In this document: positions 1-8,179 of the stretch, piece after piece | Layout: the number at the start of each line of letters is the position of its first letter | Position numbering within the stretch: position 1 is the stretch's first letter | Source of the DNA: Devosia sp. | Lineage (GTDB): Bacteria > Pseudomonadota > Alphaproteobacteria > Rhizobiales > Devosiaceae | NCBI RefSeq assembly: GCF_028290625.1 | Contig: NZ_JAQGJM010000039.1 | Coordinates: 17,114 to 81,113 of the forward strand | Length of the DNA: 64,000 nt | Direction: 5' to 3' | Position numbers and translations under genes: made by a program | The notes under the pieces: generated by a model | The model's input: the letters and a program-made list of their open reading frames with translations, nothing else | What the model was told of the DNA's origin: nothing | Databases searched by the model: none

Positions 1-70
1 CTACCACCATGCGGGAGACATCCGCATGGACGCACGGCGGGACAAAAGCCCGGGAGACCTCGATAGCCAA
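1..70 (+). promoter_or_regulatory. Guanidine-I (ykkC) riboswitch aptamer, 3' part
   Basis: The hallmark 3' block of the ykkC/guanidine-I class lies at 34-57 (ACGGCGGG, then ACAAAAG, then CCCGGGAGA), with the short CGGG/CCCG stem at 38-41 and 49-52. A variable hairpin precedes it (CATGCGG at 8-14 pairing with CCGCATG at 22-28). The 5' half of the aptamer falls outside the window. This class is known to bind guanidinium and often precedes operons annotated as urea carboxylase, which is exactly the downstream content here. It most likely acts as an ON switch through the terminator that follows. Confidence 0.9.
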
Positions 71-106
71 GGGATTGGCGCGATGGTTTCTGCCGATCCC
101 TTTTTT
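71..106 (+). terminator. Intrinsic terminator of the riboswitch expression platform
   Basis: GGGATTGGCG (71-80) can pair with TGCCGATCCC (91-100) over ten positions, two of them G-U, around a ten-base loop. Six T residues follow at 101-106. A competing hairpin, GCCAA (66-70) with TTGGC (75-79), uses the 5' arm of the terminator, and the aptamer's closing helix probably reaches into the same bases. Guanidine binding would therefore be expected to block terminator formation and allow transcription into the operon. The pairing is seen in the sequence; the switching mechanism is inferred from the class. Confidence 0.82.
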
Positions 107-131
107 GTGAGACACGCAAAGGGGAATTGAG

Positions 132-1205
132 ATGCGCATTCTTTCCAAAATCGCCGCCACGCTGGCGCTTTCAGCGGCCCTTGCGGGCGGCATGACCAGC
201 CTCGCTCAGGCGCAGGCCAAGACCAATTTCAAGGTGGCCTGGTCGATCTATGTCGGCTGGATGCCCTGGGGCTATGCCAGCGACACCGGCATCGTCAAAA
301 AATGGGCCGACAAATACGGCATCACCATCGAGGTCACCCAGTTCAACGACTACGTCGAGTCGATGAACCAATACACTGCCGGCGCCTATGACGCTGTCAC
401 GCTGACCAATATGGATGGCCTCTCCATCCCCGCCGCCGGCGGCGTCGATACCACCGCCGTCATCATCGGCGACTTCTCCAACGGCAATGACGCGGTCATC
501 CTCAAGGACAAGACCAGCCTCGCCGATATCAAGGGCCAGCCGGTCAACCTCGTCGAATTCTCGGTCAGCCATTACCTCCTCGCCCGCGCCCTCGAAAGCG
601 CCGGCATGAGCGAACGCGACGTCAACGTCGTCAACACCTCGGACCCCGACATGGTCGGCGCCTTCCAGACGCCCGACGTCACTGCCATGGTCACCTGGAA
701 TCCGATGGTCTCAGAAATCCTGGCTCTGCCCAGCGCCACCAATGTGTTCGACAGCACCAAGATCCCTGGCGAAATCATCGACATGATGGTCGCCAATACC
801 GACGTGCTCAAGGACAATCCAAACTTCGGCAAGGCCCTGGCCGGCATCTGGTATGACACCATGGCCGTCATGACCGCCGACACACCTGAAGGCGCCGCCG
901 CCCGCACCGCCATGGGCGTGGCTTCGGGCACCGATCTCGCCGGCTTCGAAGCCCAGCTCGCGGCGACGAAGCTGTTCGACAAGCCCGCCGACGCGGTGGC
1001 GTTCACGTCGTCACCGGATCTCGCCACCACGATGGACAAAGTGCGCACCTTCCTGTTCGACAAGGGCCTGCTCGGCTCCGGCGCCCCCTCCGCCGATGTC
1101 ATCGGCATCGAACTGCCCGATGGGAAAGTGCTGGGCGACGCCGCCAACGTGAAGCTGCGGTTTACCGATGAGTATATGTCGGCTGCAGCGGCGGGGACGC
1201 TATAG
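132..1205 (+). CDS. Guanidine/urea-type ABC transporter substrate-binding protein
   Basis: This is a periplasmic solute-binding protein of the NMT1/TauA-like fold, of the type found beside urea carboxylase genes. Residues 1-28 form a Sec signal peptide (two basic residues, an Ala/Leu core and an AQA cleavage motif). The mature part is about 330 residues, normal for the family. The ATG at 132 follows a purine-rich RBS (AAGGGGAA, about 119-126) and is the first gene after the guanidine riboswitch. The repeat after its stop may protect its mRNA, giving the binding protein in excess over the membrane parts. The substrate is probably guanidine, inferred from the riboswitch and the pathway genes; binding itself cannot be read from the sequence. 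Confidence 0.9.
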   Translation: MRILSKIAATLALSAALAGGMTSLAQAQAKTNFKVAWSIYVGWMPWGYASDTGIVKKWADKYGITIEVTQFNDYVESMNQYTAGAYDAVTLTNMDGLSIPAAGGVDTTAVIIGDFSNGNDAVILKDKTSLADIKGQPVNLVEFSVSHYLLARALESAGMSERDVNVVNTSDPDMVGAFQTPDVTAMVTWNPMVSEILALPSATNVFDSTKIPGEIIDMMVANTDVLKDNPNFGKALAGIWYDTMAVMTADTPEGAAARTAMGVASGTDLAGFEAQLAATKLFDKPADAVAFTSSPDLATTMDKVRTFLFDKGLLGSGAPSADVIGIELPDGKVLGDAANVKLRFTDEYMSAAAAGTL

Positions 1206-1207
1206 GC

Positions 1208-1327
1208 CCCCTCATCCGGCGCTACGCGCCACCTCCTCCCACGAGGGGAGAAGGGGTCGACTGCGATCTCTCGGTTCCATCCCCTTCTCCCCTTGTGGGA
1301 GAAGGTGCCCGAAGGGCGGATGAGGGG
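1208..1327. repeat. GC-rich intergenic inverted-repeat element
   Basis: This palindromic element fills the gap between the SBP and permease genes. The ends are perfect 11-bp inverted repeats (CCCCTCATCCG at 1208-1218, CGGATGAGGGG at 1317-1327). Inside are two 27-bp arms (1230-1256 and 1281-1307) that match in inverted orientation at 25 of 27 positions. It resembles the REP/RIME-like elements scattered through many alphaproteobacterial genomes. In RNA it would form a long stem, which could stabilise the upstream SBP message or attenuate read-through. Confidence 0.85.
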
Positions 1328-1359
1328 TCGCTTCCACTTTACCAACCATCCGAGCACCC

Positions 1360-2175
1360 ATGCGCTGGATCAACACCAAACCAAGCCGCGCCACGCAGAT
1401 CGCGCTGATGCTCGCGCCGTTCCTGCTGCTGATCGTAGCCTACGGCGTCACCTCGGCCGCCCGCCTCGCCGATAATCCCGCCGACAAGCTGCTCCCCGCG
1501 CTGCAAACCCTCATCGACGCCATCAACCGCATGGCATTCCAGCCCGACCCGCGCACCGGCGAATACCTGCTGTGGTCCGATACCGGCGCCAGCCTCGTCC
1601 GCCTGTTCTCGGCGCTGGGCATCTCCACCCTGATTGCCCTGTTCTTCGGCATGGTCATCGGCATGCTGCCCTATGTCCGCGCCCTGCTCGCCCCCTTCGT
1701 CGCCACCATTTCCATGGTGCCGCCGCTGGCGCTGTTGCCCATTCTTTTCATCGTGCTCGGCCTCGGCGAAACCTCGAAAATCACCCTGATCGTCATCGGC
1801 GTCGCCCCCGCCATGATCCGCGACCTCGCGCTCAAGGTGCTGGAGCTCCCCCGCGAACAGATCATCAAGGCCGAAACCCTGGGCGGTTCGTCCTGGCAGA
1901 TCGCCCTGCGCGTCGTCCTCCCGCAAGTGCTGCCGCGCCTGATCACCTGTCTGCGCCTCCAGCTCGGCCCTGCCTGGCTGTTCCTCATCGCCGCCGAGGC
2001 CATCTCCTCGGATTCCGGCCTCGGCTACCGCATCTTCCTCGTCCGCCGCTATCTCTCGATGGACATCATCTTCCCCTACGTCCTGTGGATCACGCTGCTC
2101 GCCGTGATCACCAATTTCGCGCTCGATCGCCTGCGCATCGCCGTCTTCCCCTGGTCCAACCTGGAGGCACGCTGA
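1360..2175 (+). CDS. ABC transporter permease, guanidine/urea carboxylase operon
   Basis: This is an inner-membrane permease of the BPD/SsuC-TauC type, 271 aa. About six hydrophobic segments are visible: an N-terminal anchor near residues 10-28, then a cluster between about 80 and 260. The EAA-type cytoplasmic loop that docks on the ATPase is present around residues 150-190, with the family feature of a Gly about 15 residues after EAA-like residues (ETLGGSSWQ). The stop codon overlaps the ATPase start (ATGA at 2175), so the two are translationally coupled. It should form the channel for the binding protein encoded just upstream. Confidence 0.9.
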   Translation: MRWINTKPSRATQIALMLAPFLLLIVAYGVTSAARLADNPADKLLPALQTLIDAINRMAFQPDPRTGEYLLWSDTGASLVRLFSALGISTLIALFFGMVIGMLPYVRALLAPFVATISMVPPLALLPILFIVLGLGETSKITLIVIGVAPAMIRDLALKVLELPREQIIKAETLGGSSWQIALRVVLPQVLPRLITCLRLQLGPAWLFLIAAEAISSDSGLGYRIFLVRRYLSMDIIFPYVLWITLLAVITNFALDRLRIAVFPWSNLEAR

Positions 2176-3002
2176 TGAGCGAAATCGTGCTCGACAAGGT
2201 CTGGAAGGAATATGGCGACCAGATCGTGCTGGAGAAAATCTCCCTCACCATCGCCTCCCGCGCGTTCGTGGCTTTGGTCGGTCCCTCCGGCTGCGGCAAG
2301 ACCACGTTCCTCAAGATGCTGCTCGGAGAGGAAGCCCCGACCCAGGGGGGCATCACCCTCGACGGCGTGCCGCTGATCGCCGAGCCCGGCCCCGATCGCG
2401 GCGTGGTGTTCCAGCGCTATTCGGTGTTTCCGCACCTGACCGTGTTGGGCAATGTTCTGCTCGGCAAGGTGTTCAAGCGCTCGCCCATCGCCGCCCGCCT
2501 GTTCGGCGCCGAGCGCCGCGCCGCGATCGATGAGGCCATGACGCTGATCGCCGAAGTCGGCCTCAATGGCTCCGAAACCAAATATCCGGCCCAGCTCTCC
2601 GGCGGCATGCAGCAGCGCCTCGCTTTGGCCCAGGCGCTGATCATGAAGCCCAAGGTGCTGCTGCTCGACGAGCCTTTCGGCGCCCTCGATCCAGGCATCC
2701 GCGCCGAAATCCACGTGCTGATGAAGCGCCTCTGGCACGAGACCGAACTCACTGTGGTCATGGTCACTCACGACATGCGCGAAGCCTTCACGCTGGGCAC
2801 TCGCGTCATCGCCTTCGAGCGCCCCCGCGACCGGCCGGAGGAACGCGAACGCTATGGCGCAGTCCTCAGTCGCGACATTGATATCTGGCCGCCGCGCATT
2901 GCCGGCGAGAACTCCATTTTTGCCCCCGACCGGGACGACCCGGTCATTCCTTTGGGCCTTCGCCAGGACGACCCGGCGCCACAAGGAGACATTTTACCAT
3001 GA
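2175..3002 (+). CDS. ABC transporter ATP-binding protein, guanidine/urea carboxylase operon
   Basis: This 275-aa ABC ATPase has all the expected motifs: Walker A GPSGCGKTT near residues 37-45, a Q-loop (VVFQRYSVFPH), the signature LSGGMQQRLALAQAL, Walker B VLLLDEPFGALDP and the switch His in VTHDMREA. The reading frame is open far upstream, but the ATG at 2175 was chosen. It overlaps the permease stop and begins the conserved first beta strand (MSEIVLDKVWKEYG). Its own stop overlaps the next gene's ATG at 2999. The C-terminal 50 residues are less conserved and may contact the permease. Confidence 0.92.
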   Translation: MSEIVLDKVWKEYGDQIVLEKISLTIASRAFVALVGPSGCGKTTFLKMLLGEEAPTQGGITLDGVPLIAEPGPDRGVVFQRYSVFPHLTVLGNVLLGKVFKRSPIAARLFGAERRAAIDEAMTLIAEVGLNGSETKYPAQLSGGMQQRLALAQALIMKPKVLLLDEPFGALDPGIRAEIHVLMKRLWHETELTVVMVTHDMREAFTLGTRVIAFERPRDRPEERERYGAVLSRDIDIWPPRIAGENSIFAPDRDDPVIPLGLRQDDPAPQGDILP

Positions 3003-3802
3003 GCCGCACCCCAGACCAGATCGCCGCCGATCGCGCGCGCTACGAGGAACATCAGCGCAAGGGCCTGCAGAATGCCCCCAAGGCCCTGCCCGGTCCCAGC
3101 ACCATTCCTGCCGCTGAAATCGCCAATCCGATCCACACCGAAACCATTCCCGGCGGCTGGTACTGGTCGACCATGCTCAAGGCCGGCGACACCATCCGCC
3201 TCAGCCAGTCCAATGGCCCCTCTGCCATTTCCATGATCGCCTGGAGCGAAGCCGACACCAGCGAGCGCCTCAACCTGCCGGACACGGTGAAAGTGCAGTG
3301 GACCACCGCCATCGCCAAGGGTCGCGTGCTGTTCTCCGATATGGGCCGCGTCATGTTCTCGGTCACCGAGGCCGCCTCGTCCGCCCATGATGGCCTGGTT
3401 GGTGGCTCGACCGCCGCCTCCAACGCCGCCAAATACCCCGGCGACATTCGCAATACGCGCGACAACTTCATCCTCGTCGCCGGCAAGCTCGGCCTCGACC
3501 GCCGCGATATTCCTTCCGCCCTGACCTTCTTCGCCCCCGTCCGCGTGCTGGATGACGGCACCTTCGTCTGGCGCGAAGACCTGCGCCAAGCCGGCGATTA
3601 CGTCGAACTGCGCGCCGAGATGGACGTGATCATCGGCCTCTCCAACTGCCCCCATCCGTTCGATCCGAACCCGGCCTACGCACCCCAGCCCGTGGAGGTC
3701 ATGCGCTATCGCGCCCCTACGCCAACCGCGGACGACCTCTGCCGCACCGCCACCGCCGAAGCCCTTCGCGGCTTTGAAAACAACGCCATGCAGCTGGTCT
3801 GA
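2999..3802 (+). CDS. cgdA: DUF1989 protein, urea carboxylase-associated 1; carboxyguanidine deiminase subunit
   Basis: This 267-aa protein belongs to the DUF1989 family, the larger of the two 'urea carboxylase-associated' proteins. In guanidine-degrading operons the pair has been shown to form a carboxyguanidine deiminase (CgdA/CgdB), which turns carboxyguanidine into allophanate plus ammonia. It shares with its neighbour the core pattern of a C-terminal RDNF motif followed by a conserved VELRAEMDV/ISNCP-type ending (here LRAEMDVIIGLSNCP). It lacks the Cys cluster seen in the partner, suggesting it is the non-catalytic half of a heteromer. The RBS is AAGGAG (2982-2988). The symbol follows the published pair, and assignment of A versus B is by size and order. 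Confidence 0.85.
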   Translation: MSRTPDQIAADRARYEEHQRKGLQNAPKALPGPSTIPAAEIANPIHTETIPGGWYWSTMLKAGDTIRLSQSNGPSAISMIAWSEADTSERLNLPDTVKVQWTTAIAKGRVLFSDMGRVMFSVTEAASSAHDGLVGGSTAASNAAKYPGDIRNTRDNFILVAGKLGLDRRDIPSALTFFAPVRVLDDGTFVWREDLRQAGDYVELRAEMDVIIGLSNCPHPFDPNPAYAPQPVEVMRYRAPTPTADDLCRTATAEALRGFENNAMQLV

Positions 3803-3813
3803 GGGGACACGAC

Positions 3814-4416
3814 ATGGATTATCTCATCCCCGCCGAAAAGCCCTGGTCCGGCATTGTCCGCAAGGGCCAGACCATCCGCATCATCGACAGCGAAGGCCAG
3901 CAGGCCGTCGATACCCTGTTCTACAAGGCCGACGACTTTTCCGAGCGCTATAGCGGCCAGGATACCCTTCGCGTGCAAGGCAATGCTTATGTGGGCATCG
4001 GCACCAAGATCATGTCAAACGAGGGCAATGTCATGCTGACGGTGACTGCAGACTCTTGCGGCCGTCATGACACCTCCGCCGGCGCCTGCTCGTGCGAAAG
4101 CAACACCGTCCGCTTCGGCCACGACACCAAATACCTGCATGCCTGCCGCGATAACTTTGTCTTGGAAGTCACCAAGCACGGCATGTCCAAGCGCGACATC
4201 GTCCCCAACATCAACTTCTTCATGAACGTGCCGATCCAGCCCTCCGGCCAAATGACCATCGTCGACGGCCTCTCCGCCCCCGGCGATCACGTCGAGCTCG
4301 TCGCCGAAATGGACGTCCTCTGCGTCATCTCCAACTGCCCCCAGGTCAACAACCCCTGCAACGGGTTTAACCCCACGCCGATCCGCGTCGTGATTTCGGG
4401 TGGGCCGAATGAATAA
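3814..4416 (+). CDS. cgdB: DUF1989 protein, urea carboxylase-associated 2; carboxyguanidine deiminase subunit
   Basis: This 200-aa paralogue of the preceding gene is separated from it by 11 bp and has a GAGGGG RBS at 3801-3806. It keeps a Cys/His-rich segment around residues 85-115 (SCGRHDTSAGACSCES) and a later Cys in HACRDNF, plausible metal ligands that its neighbour lacks. In the literature the two proteins act together on carboxyguanidine. The metal-site assignment to this subunit is my inference from the Cys pattern. The C-terminus carries the family motif ending VISNCPQVNNPCNGFNPTPI. Confidence 0.86.
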   Translation: MDYLIPAEKPWSGIVRKGQTIRIIDSEGQQAVDTLFYKADDFSERYSGQDTLRVQGNAYVGIGTKIMSNEGNVMLTVTADSCGRHDTSAGACSCESNTVRFGHDTKYLHACRDNFVLEVTKHGMSKRDIVPNINFFMNVPIQPSGQMTIVDGLSAPGDHVELVAEMDVLCVISNCPQVNNPCNGFNPTPIRVVISGGPNE

Positions 4417-4440
4417 TTCTGTTCTCGCGGCTCCATCCTC

Positions 4441-4638
4441 TCCCTCCCCCTCGTGGGGAGGGGTCAGGGGCGGGAGGACGTTTAGCCACCATCTAGCGGT
4501 CAAAGGCCCCCTCACCCGGCATGCTACGCAACCCGACCTCTCCCCCCAGGGAGAAGTGAAAAACGGCTTCCTCGTCGCGCAGCGACACCTCTCCCTTCGG
4601 GGGAGAGGTCGGCCCATAGGGCCGGGTGAGGGGGCCTT
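4441..4638. repeat. GC-rich inverted-repeat element overlapping the carboxylase RBS
   Basis: The core element has perfect 18-bp inverted ends (4503-4520 and 4621-4638) and perfect inner 14-bp arms (4533-4546 and 4599-4612). A smaller hairpin, CCCTCCCC with GGGGAGGG, lies just to the left (about 4443-4463). It belongs to the same general class as the 1.2-kb element (CCCCTCA...TGAGGGG ends) but is not identical. The right end contains the GAGGGGG (about 4628-4634) that serves as the only visible Shine-Dalgarno sequence for the carboxylase ATG at 4645. Confidence 0.88.
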
Positions 4639-4644
4639 CCTCTG

Positions 4645-7600
4645 ATGTTCAAAAAGGTCCTCATCGCCAATCGCGGCGAAATCGCCGTGCGTATTATCCG
4701 CACGCTCAAAACCATGGGCATCGCCTCCGTCGCCGTCTATTCCGACGCTGACCGCTTCACCAAGGCGGTGTCCCTCGCCGACGAAGCCGTCCGCCTCGGC
4801 CCGGCTCCAGCCACCGAGAGCTACCTGAACATCGACGCCGTCATCGCCGCCTGCCGCGCCACCGGCGCCGAGGCGGTCCATCCCGGCTACGGCTTCCTCA
4901 GCGAAAACATCGGCTTTGCCGAGCGCCTCGCCGCCGAAGGCATCGCCTTCATCGGCCCTACCCCCGCCAATATCAAAGCCTTCGGCCTCAAGCACACCGC
5001 CCGCGAGCTGGCCAAATCCAGCGGCGTGCCGCTTCTGCCCGGCACCGACCTGCTCGCCAGCGCCGAAGAGGCCTTGACCGCCGCTGAAACCGTCGGCTAT
5101 CCGGTCATGCTCAAATCCACCGCCGGCGGCGGCGGCATCGGCATGCAGCTTTGCGCCGATTCATCCGCCCTCGCCGCCGCCTTCGCCAGCGTGCAGCGCA
5201 CCGCCACTGCCAGCTTCGGCGACGCGCGCGTCTATATCGAGCGCTTCGTCTCCGACGCCCGCCATGTCGAAGTGCAGATCTTCGGCGACGGCAAAGGCCG
5301 CGTCATTGCCCTGGGCGAACGCGATTGTTCCCTCCAGCGCCGCAACCAGAAAGTTGTCGAGGAAACCCCCGCCCCCGGTCTCTCCGATGAGGTTCGCGCC
5401 CGTCTGCACAAAGCCGCCACCGATCTGGGCTCTGCCGTCCAATACGCCTCCGCCGGCACGGTCGAGTTCATCTACGATCCCGTCCGCGAGGACTTCTACT
5501 TCCTCGAGGTCAACACCCGCCTCCAGGTCGAGCACCCTGTCACCGAAACCGTGTTCAACATCGATCTCGTCGAATGGATGATCCGCCAAGCGGCTGGCGA
5601 GGACGTCATCGGTCAAGCCGGCCCGCTGACCCCGACCGGCGCCGCCATCGAGGTTCGCCTCTACGCCGAAATCCCGCACGCCAATTTCCAGCCCAGCGCC
5701 GGCCTTCTGACCGAGGTCAAGTTCCCCGATTACGCCCGCGTCGATACCTGGATCGAGACCGGCACCGAGGTTACCGCATTTTATGACCCAATGCTGGCTA
5801 AAGTCATTGTCGCGGGTAGCGATCGGCTAACCGCAATTGCCAATTTGCGTGCCGTGCTAGCGCAGACCTCGATCACTGGCATCGAAACCAATCTTGCCTA
5901 TCTCCGCGCCATCGCCGCCTCCGATCTACTTGCCAGCGGCCAGGTCGCCACTACTGCCCTCCGCGACTTCGCTTTCATCCCCGATGTCGTCGAAGTCCTT
6001 GTTCCCGGTGCACAATCCAGCATCCAGGAACTCCCCGGCCGCCTCGGCCTCTGGCATGTCGGCGTCCCCCCAAGCGGCCCGATGGACGAGTACAGCTTCC
6101 GCCACGCCAACCGGCTCGTCGGCAATGCTGACGTCACCGCCGCCCTCGAGCTCACCATGGCCGGCCCGACCCTACGGTTCCACGCCGATGTGGTCGTGGC
6201 GTTGGCCGGCGCCAAAATGCCGATGAAACTCAATGGCTTGCCCGTCGCCCACGACGCGCCCATCGCCATCAACGCCGGCGACATCCTCGCTATCGGCACC
6301 ATCGACGGCCCCGGCCAGCGTAGCTACCTCGCCGTCGCCGGTGGCTTCGCCGCGCCACTCGTGCTCGGCTCCCGCGCTACCTTCGGGCTCGGCCAATTCG
6401 GCGGCCACGCCACCGGCACGCTCAAAGCCGGTCAGGTCCTTCATCTCGCGCGCCAGCCGCAACAAGAAATCCAGCATGCTGGCTCCCCAGCCCCCCTCGC
6501 TCGCCATTGGGAGGTCGGCGTTCTCTATGGCCCGCATGGCGCTCCGGACTTCTTCCAGTCTGGCGATATCGAGACCCTGTTCTCGACCGATTACGAGGTT
6601 CATTTCAACAGCGCCCGCACCGGCGTTCGCCTGATCGGACCTGCCCCCAAGTGGGCACGCACCGATGGCGGCGAGGCTGGGCTGCATCCGTCCAACCTGC
6701 ATGACAATGCCTATGCCGTTGGCGCCATTGATTTTACCGGCGACATGCCGATCATCCTCGGCCCCGATGGTCCAAGCCTTGGCGGCTTCGTCTGCCCCGC
6801 CGTCATCGCCCGCGACGAGCAATGGAAGATGGGTCAATTCAAGCCCGGCGACACCATCCGCTTCCATCCCCTCGCACGGGAAGGCGATCCCATCGCCGGC
6901 CCCGCCATTCGCCGCCCATCGGACCTGGGCTCCCCCATCGTCGGCCAAAGCGATGCCGGCCCCGTCCCGGTCGTCTATCGCCGCCAGGGCGACGATAATC
7001 TGCTGGTCGAATACGGCTCGATGTCGCTCGATATCGCGCTACGCCTGCGGGTTCACCTGCTGCTGGAGGCCGTAAAAAGCTTGCAATTACAAGGCGTTAT
7101 CGACTTAACGCCAGGTATCCGCTCGCTGCAAATCCACTATGACGGCACTACCCTCACCCGCATGCGCCTGCTCGGCCTGCTCGCCGAAATCGAGGCCACG
7201 CTGCCGCCGGCGGAAGCCATCACTGTGCCCAGCCGCATCGTGCATCTGCCGCTGTCGTGGAACGATCCAGACGCCAAAGTGGCGATGTTGAAGTATCAGG
7301 AACTGGTGCGTCCTAACGCGCCATGGGCACCGGACAACATCGAATTCATCCGTCGCATCAATGGCATAGAGAGCATCGAGGCGGTCAAGAAGATCGTCTT
7401 TGATGCGAGCTATCTGGTGCTCGGCCTGGGCGATGTCTATCTCGGCGCCCCGGTGGCGACCCCGATGGACCCGCGCCATCGTCTCGTCACCACCAAGTAC
7501 AATCCCGCTCGCACCTGGACCCCGGAAAACGCCGTCGGCATCGGCGGCGCCTATATGTGCATCTACGGCATGGAAGGCCCCGGCGGCTACCAGCTGGTGG

Positions 7601-8178
7601 GCCGCACCATCCAAGTGTGGAATACCTGGCGCTCGACACCCGAGTTCACACCGGGCAAACCTTGGCTGCTGAATTTCTTCGACCAGATTCGCTTTTTTCC
7701 CGTGGATCATCAGGAACTTACCGAAGCTCGCGCCGCCTTCCCGCATGGCGCTTACCCGATCAAAATCGAAGAGACGCAGTTCTCCTACGGCGATTATGCC
7801 CGTGATCTGGCGGCAAATGCGGAGTCGATCACTGCGTTCAAGACCGGCCAGCAGGCCGCTTTCGATGCCGAACGGCAGCGCTGGAAGGAACAGGGCCTCG
7901 ACAGTTTCATCGCCGATGATATCGGCAATGATGTGCAGGTGAGCGAAGTCCCCGCTGGCTGCTTTGGCGTTGCCAGCAGCGTGCCGGGAAACATCTGGAA
8001 AATCCTGGTCGAAGACGGCGCGCCGGTTGCGGCCGGGGATGCCGTGGCCATCATCGAATCCATGAAAATGGAAATCACCGTCACCGCCCATGCGGCCGGA
8101 AAAGTGCGCGATATCCGTGCCTTACCCGGCCGCAATGTTAAAACCGGCGATGTCATCGTCGTGCTGGAGGAGCTTTAA
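4645..8178 (+). CDS. Biotin-dependent guanidine/urea carboxylase
   Basis: This is a 1177-aa single-chain carboxylase. Residues 1-450 form the biotin carboxylase part, with the ATP-grasp glycine loop STAGGGGIGM near 160 and the EVNTRLQVEH signature near 290. Residues about 460-980 form the carboxyltransferase part, made of two KipA/KipI-like (AHS2, AHS1) domains. The C-terminal biotinyl domain carries ESMKM, with K1141 as the biotin site. Length and order match urea carboxylase. The riboswitch and the DUF1989 pair upstream say the physiological substrate is guanidine, giving carboxyguanidine at the cost of ATP, as shown for riboswitch-linked members. Enzymes of this family can also act on urea, so the substrate is inferred from context. 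Confidence 0.93.
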   Translation: MFKKVLIANRGEIAVRIIRTLKTMGIASVAVYSDADRFTKAVSLADEAVRLGPAPATESYLNIDAVIAACRATGAEAVHPGYGFLSENIGFAERLAAEGIAFIGPTPANIKAFGLKHTARELAKSSGVPLLPGTDLLASAEEALTAAETVGYPVMLKSTAGGGGIGMQLCADSSALAAAFASVQRTATASFGDARVYIERFVSDARHVEVQIFGDGKGRVIALGERDCSLQRRNQKVVEETPAPGLSDEVRARLHKAATDLGSAVQYASAGTVEFIYDPVREDFYFLEVNTRLQVEHPVTETVFNIDLVEWMIRQAAGEDVIGQAGPLTPTGAAIEVRLYAEIPHANFQPSAGLLTEVKFPDYARVDTWIETGTEVTAFYDPMLAKVIVAGSDRLTAIANLRAVLAQTSITGIETNLAYLRAIAASDLLASGQVATTALRDFAFIPDVVEVLVPGAQSSIQELPGRLGLWHVGVPPSGPMDEYSFRHANRLVGNADVTAALELTMAGPTLRFHADVVVALAGAKMPMKLNGLPVAHDAPIAINAGDILAIGTIDGPGQRSYLAVAGGFAAPLVLGSRATFGLGQFGGHATGTLKAGQVLHLARQPQQEIQHAGSPAPLARHWEVGVLYGPHGAPDFFQSGDIETLFSTDYEVHFNSARTGVRLIGPAPKWARTDGGEAGLHPSNLHDNAYAVGAIDFTGDMPIILGPDGPSLGGFVCPAVIARDEQWKMGQFKPGDTIRFHPLAREGDPIAGPAIRRPSDLGSPIVGQSDAGPVPVVYRRQGDDNLLVEYGSMSLDIALRLRVHLLLEAVKSLQLQGVIDLTPGIRSLQIHYDGTTLTRMRLLGLLAEIEATLPPAEAITVPSRIVHLPLSWNDPDAKVAMLKYQELVRPNAPWAPDNIEFIRRINGIESIEAVKKIVFDASYLVLGLGDVYLGAPVATPMDPRHRLVTTKYNPARTWTPENAVGIGGAYMCIYGMEGPGGYQLVGRTIQVWNTWRSTPEFTPGKPWLLNFFDQIRFFPVDHQELTEARAAFPHGAYPIKIEETQFSYGDYARDLAANAESITAFKTGQQAAFDAERQRWKEQGLDSFIADDIGNDVQVSEVPAGCFGVASSVPGNIWKILVEDGAPVAAGDAVAIIESMKMEITVTAHAAGKVRDIRALPGRNVKTGDVIVVLEEL

Positions 8179-8179
8179 C

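Noticed and set aside
572..1357. 261-codon minus-strand frame across the SBP gene and repeat
   Set aside because: It is a shadow of the plus-strand SBP gene and continues through a palindromic repeat; composition is not protein-like.
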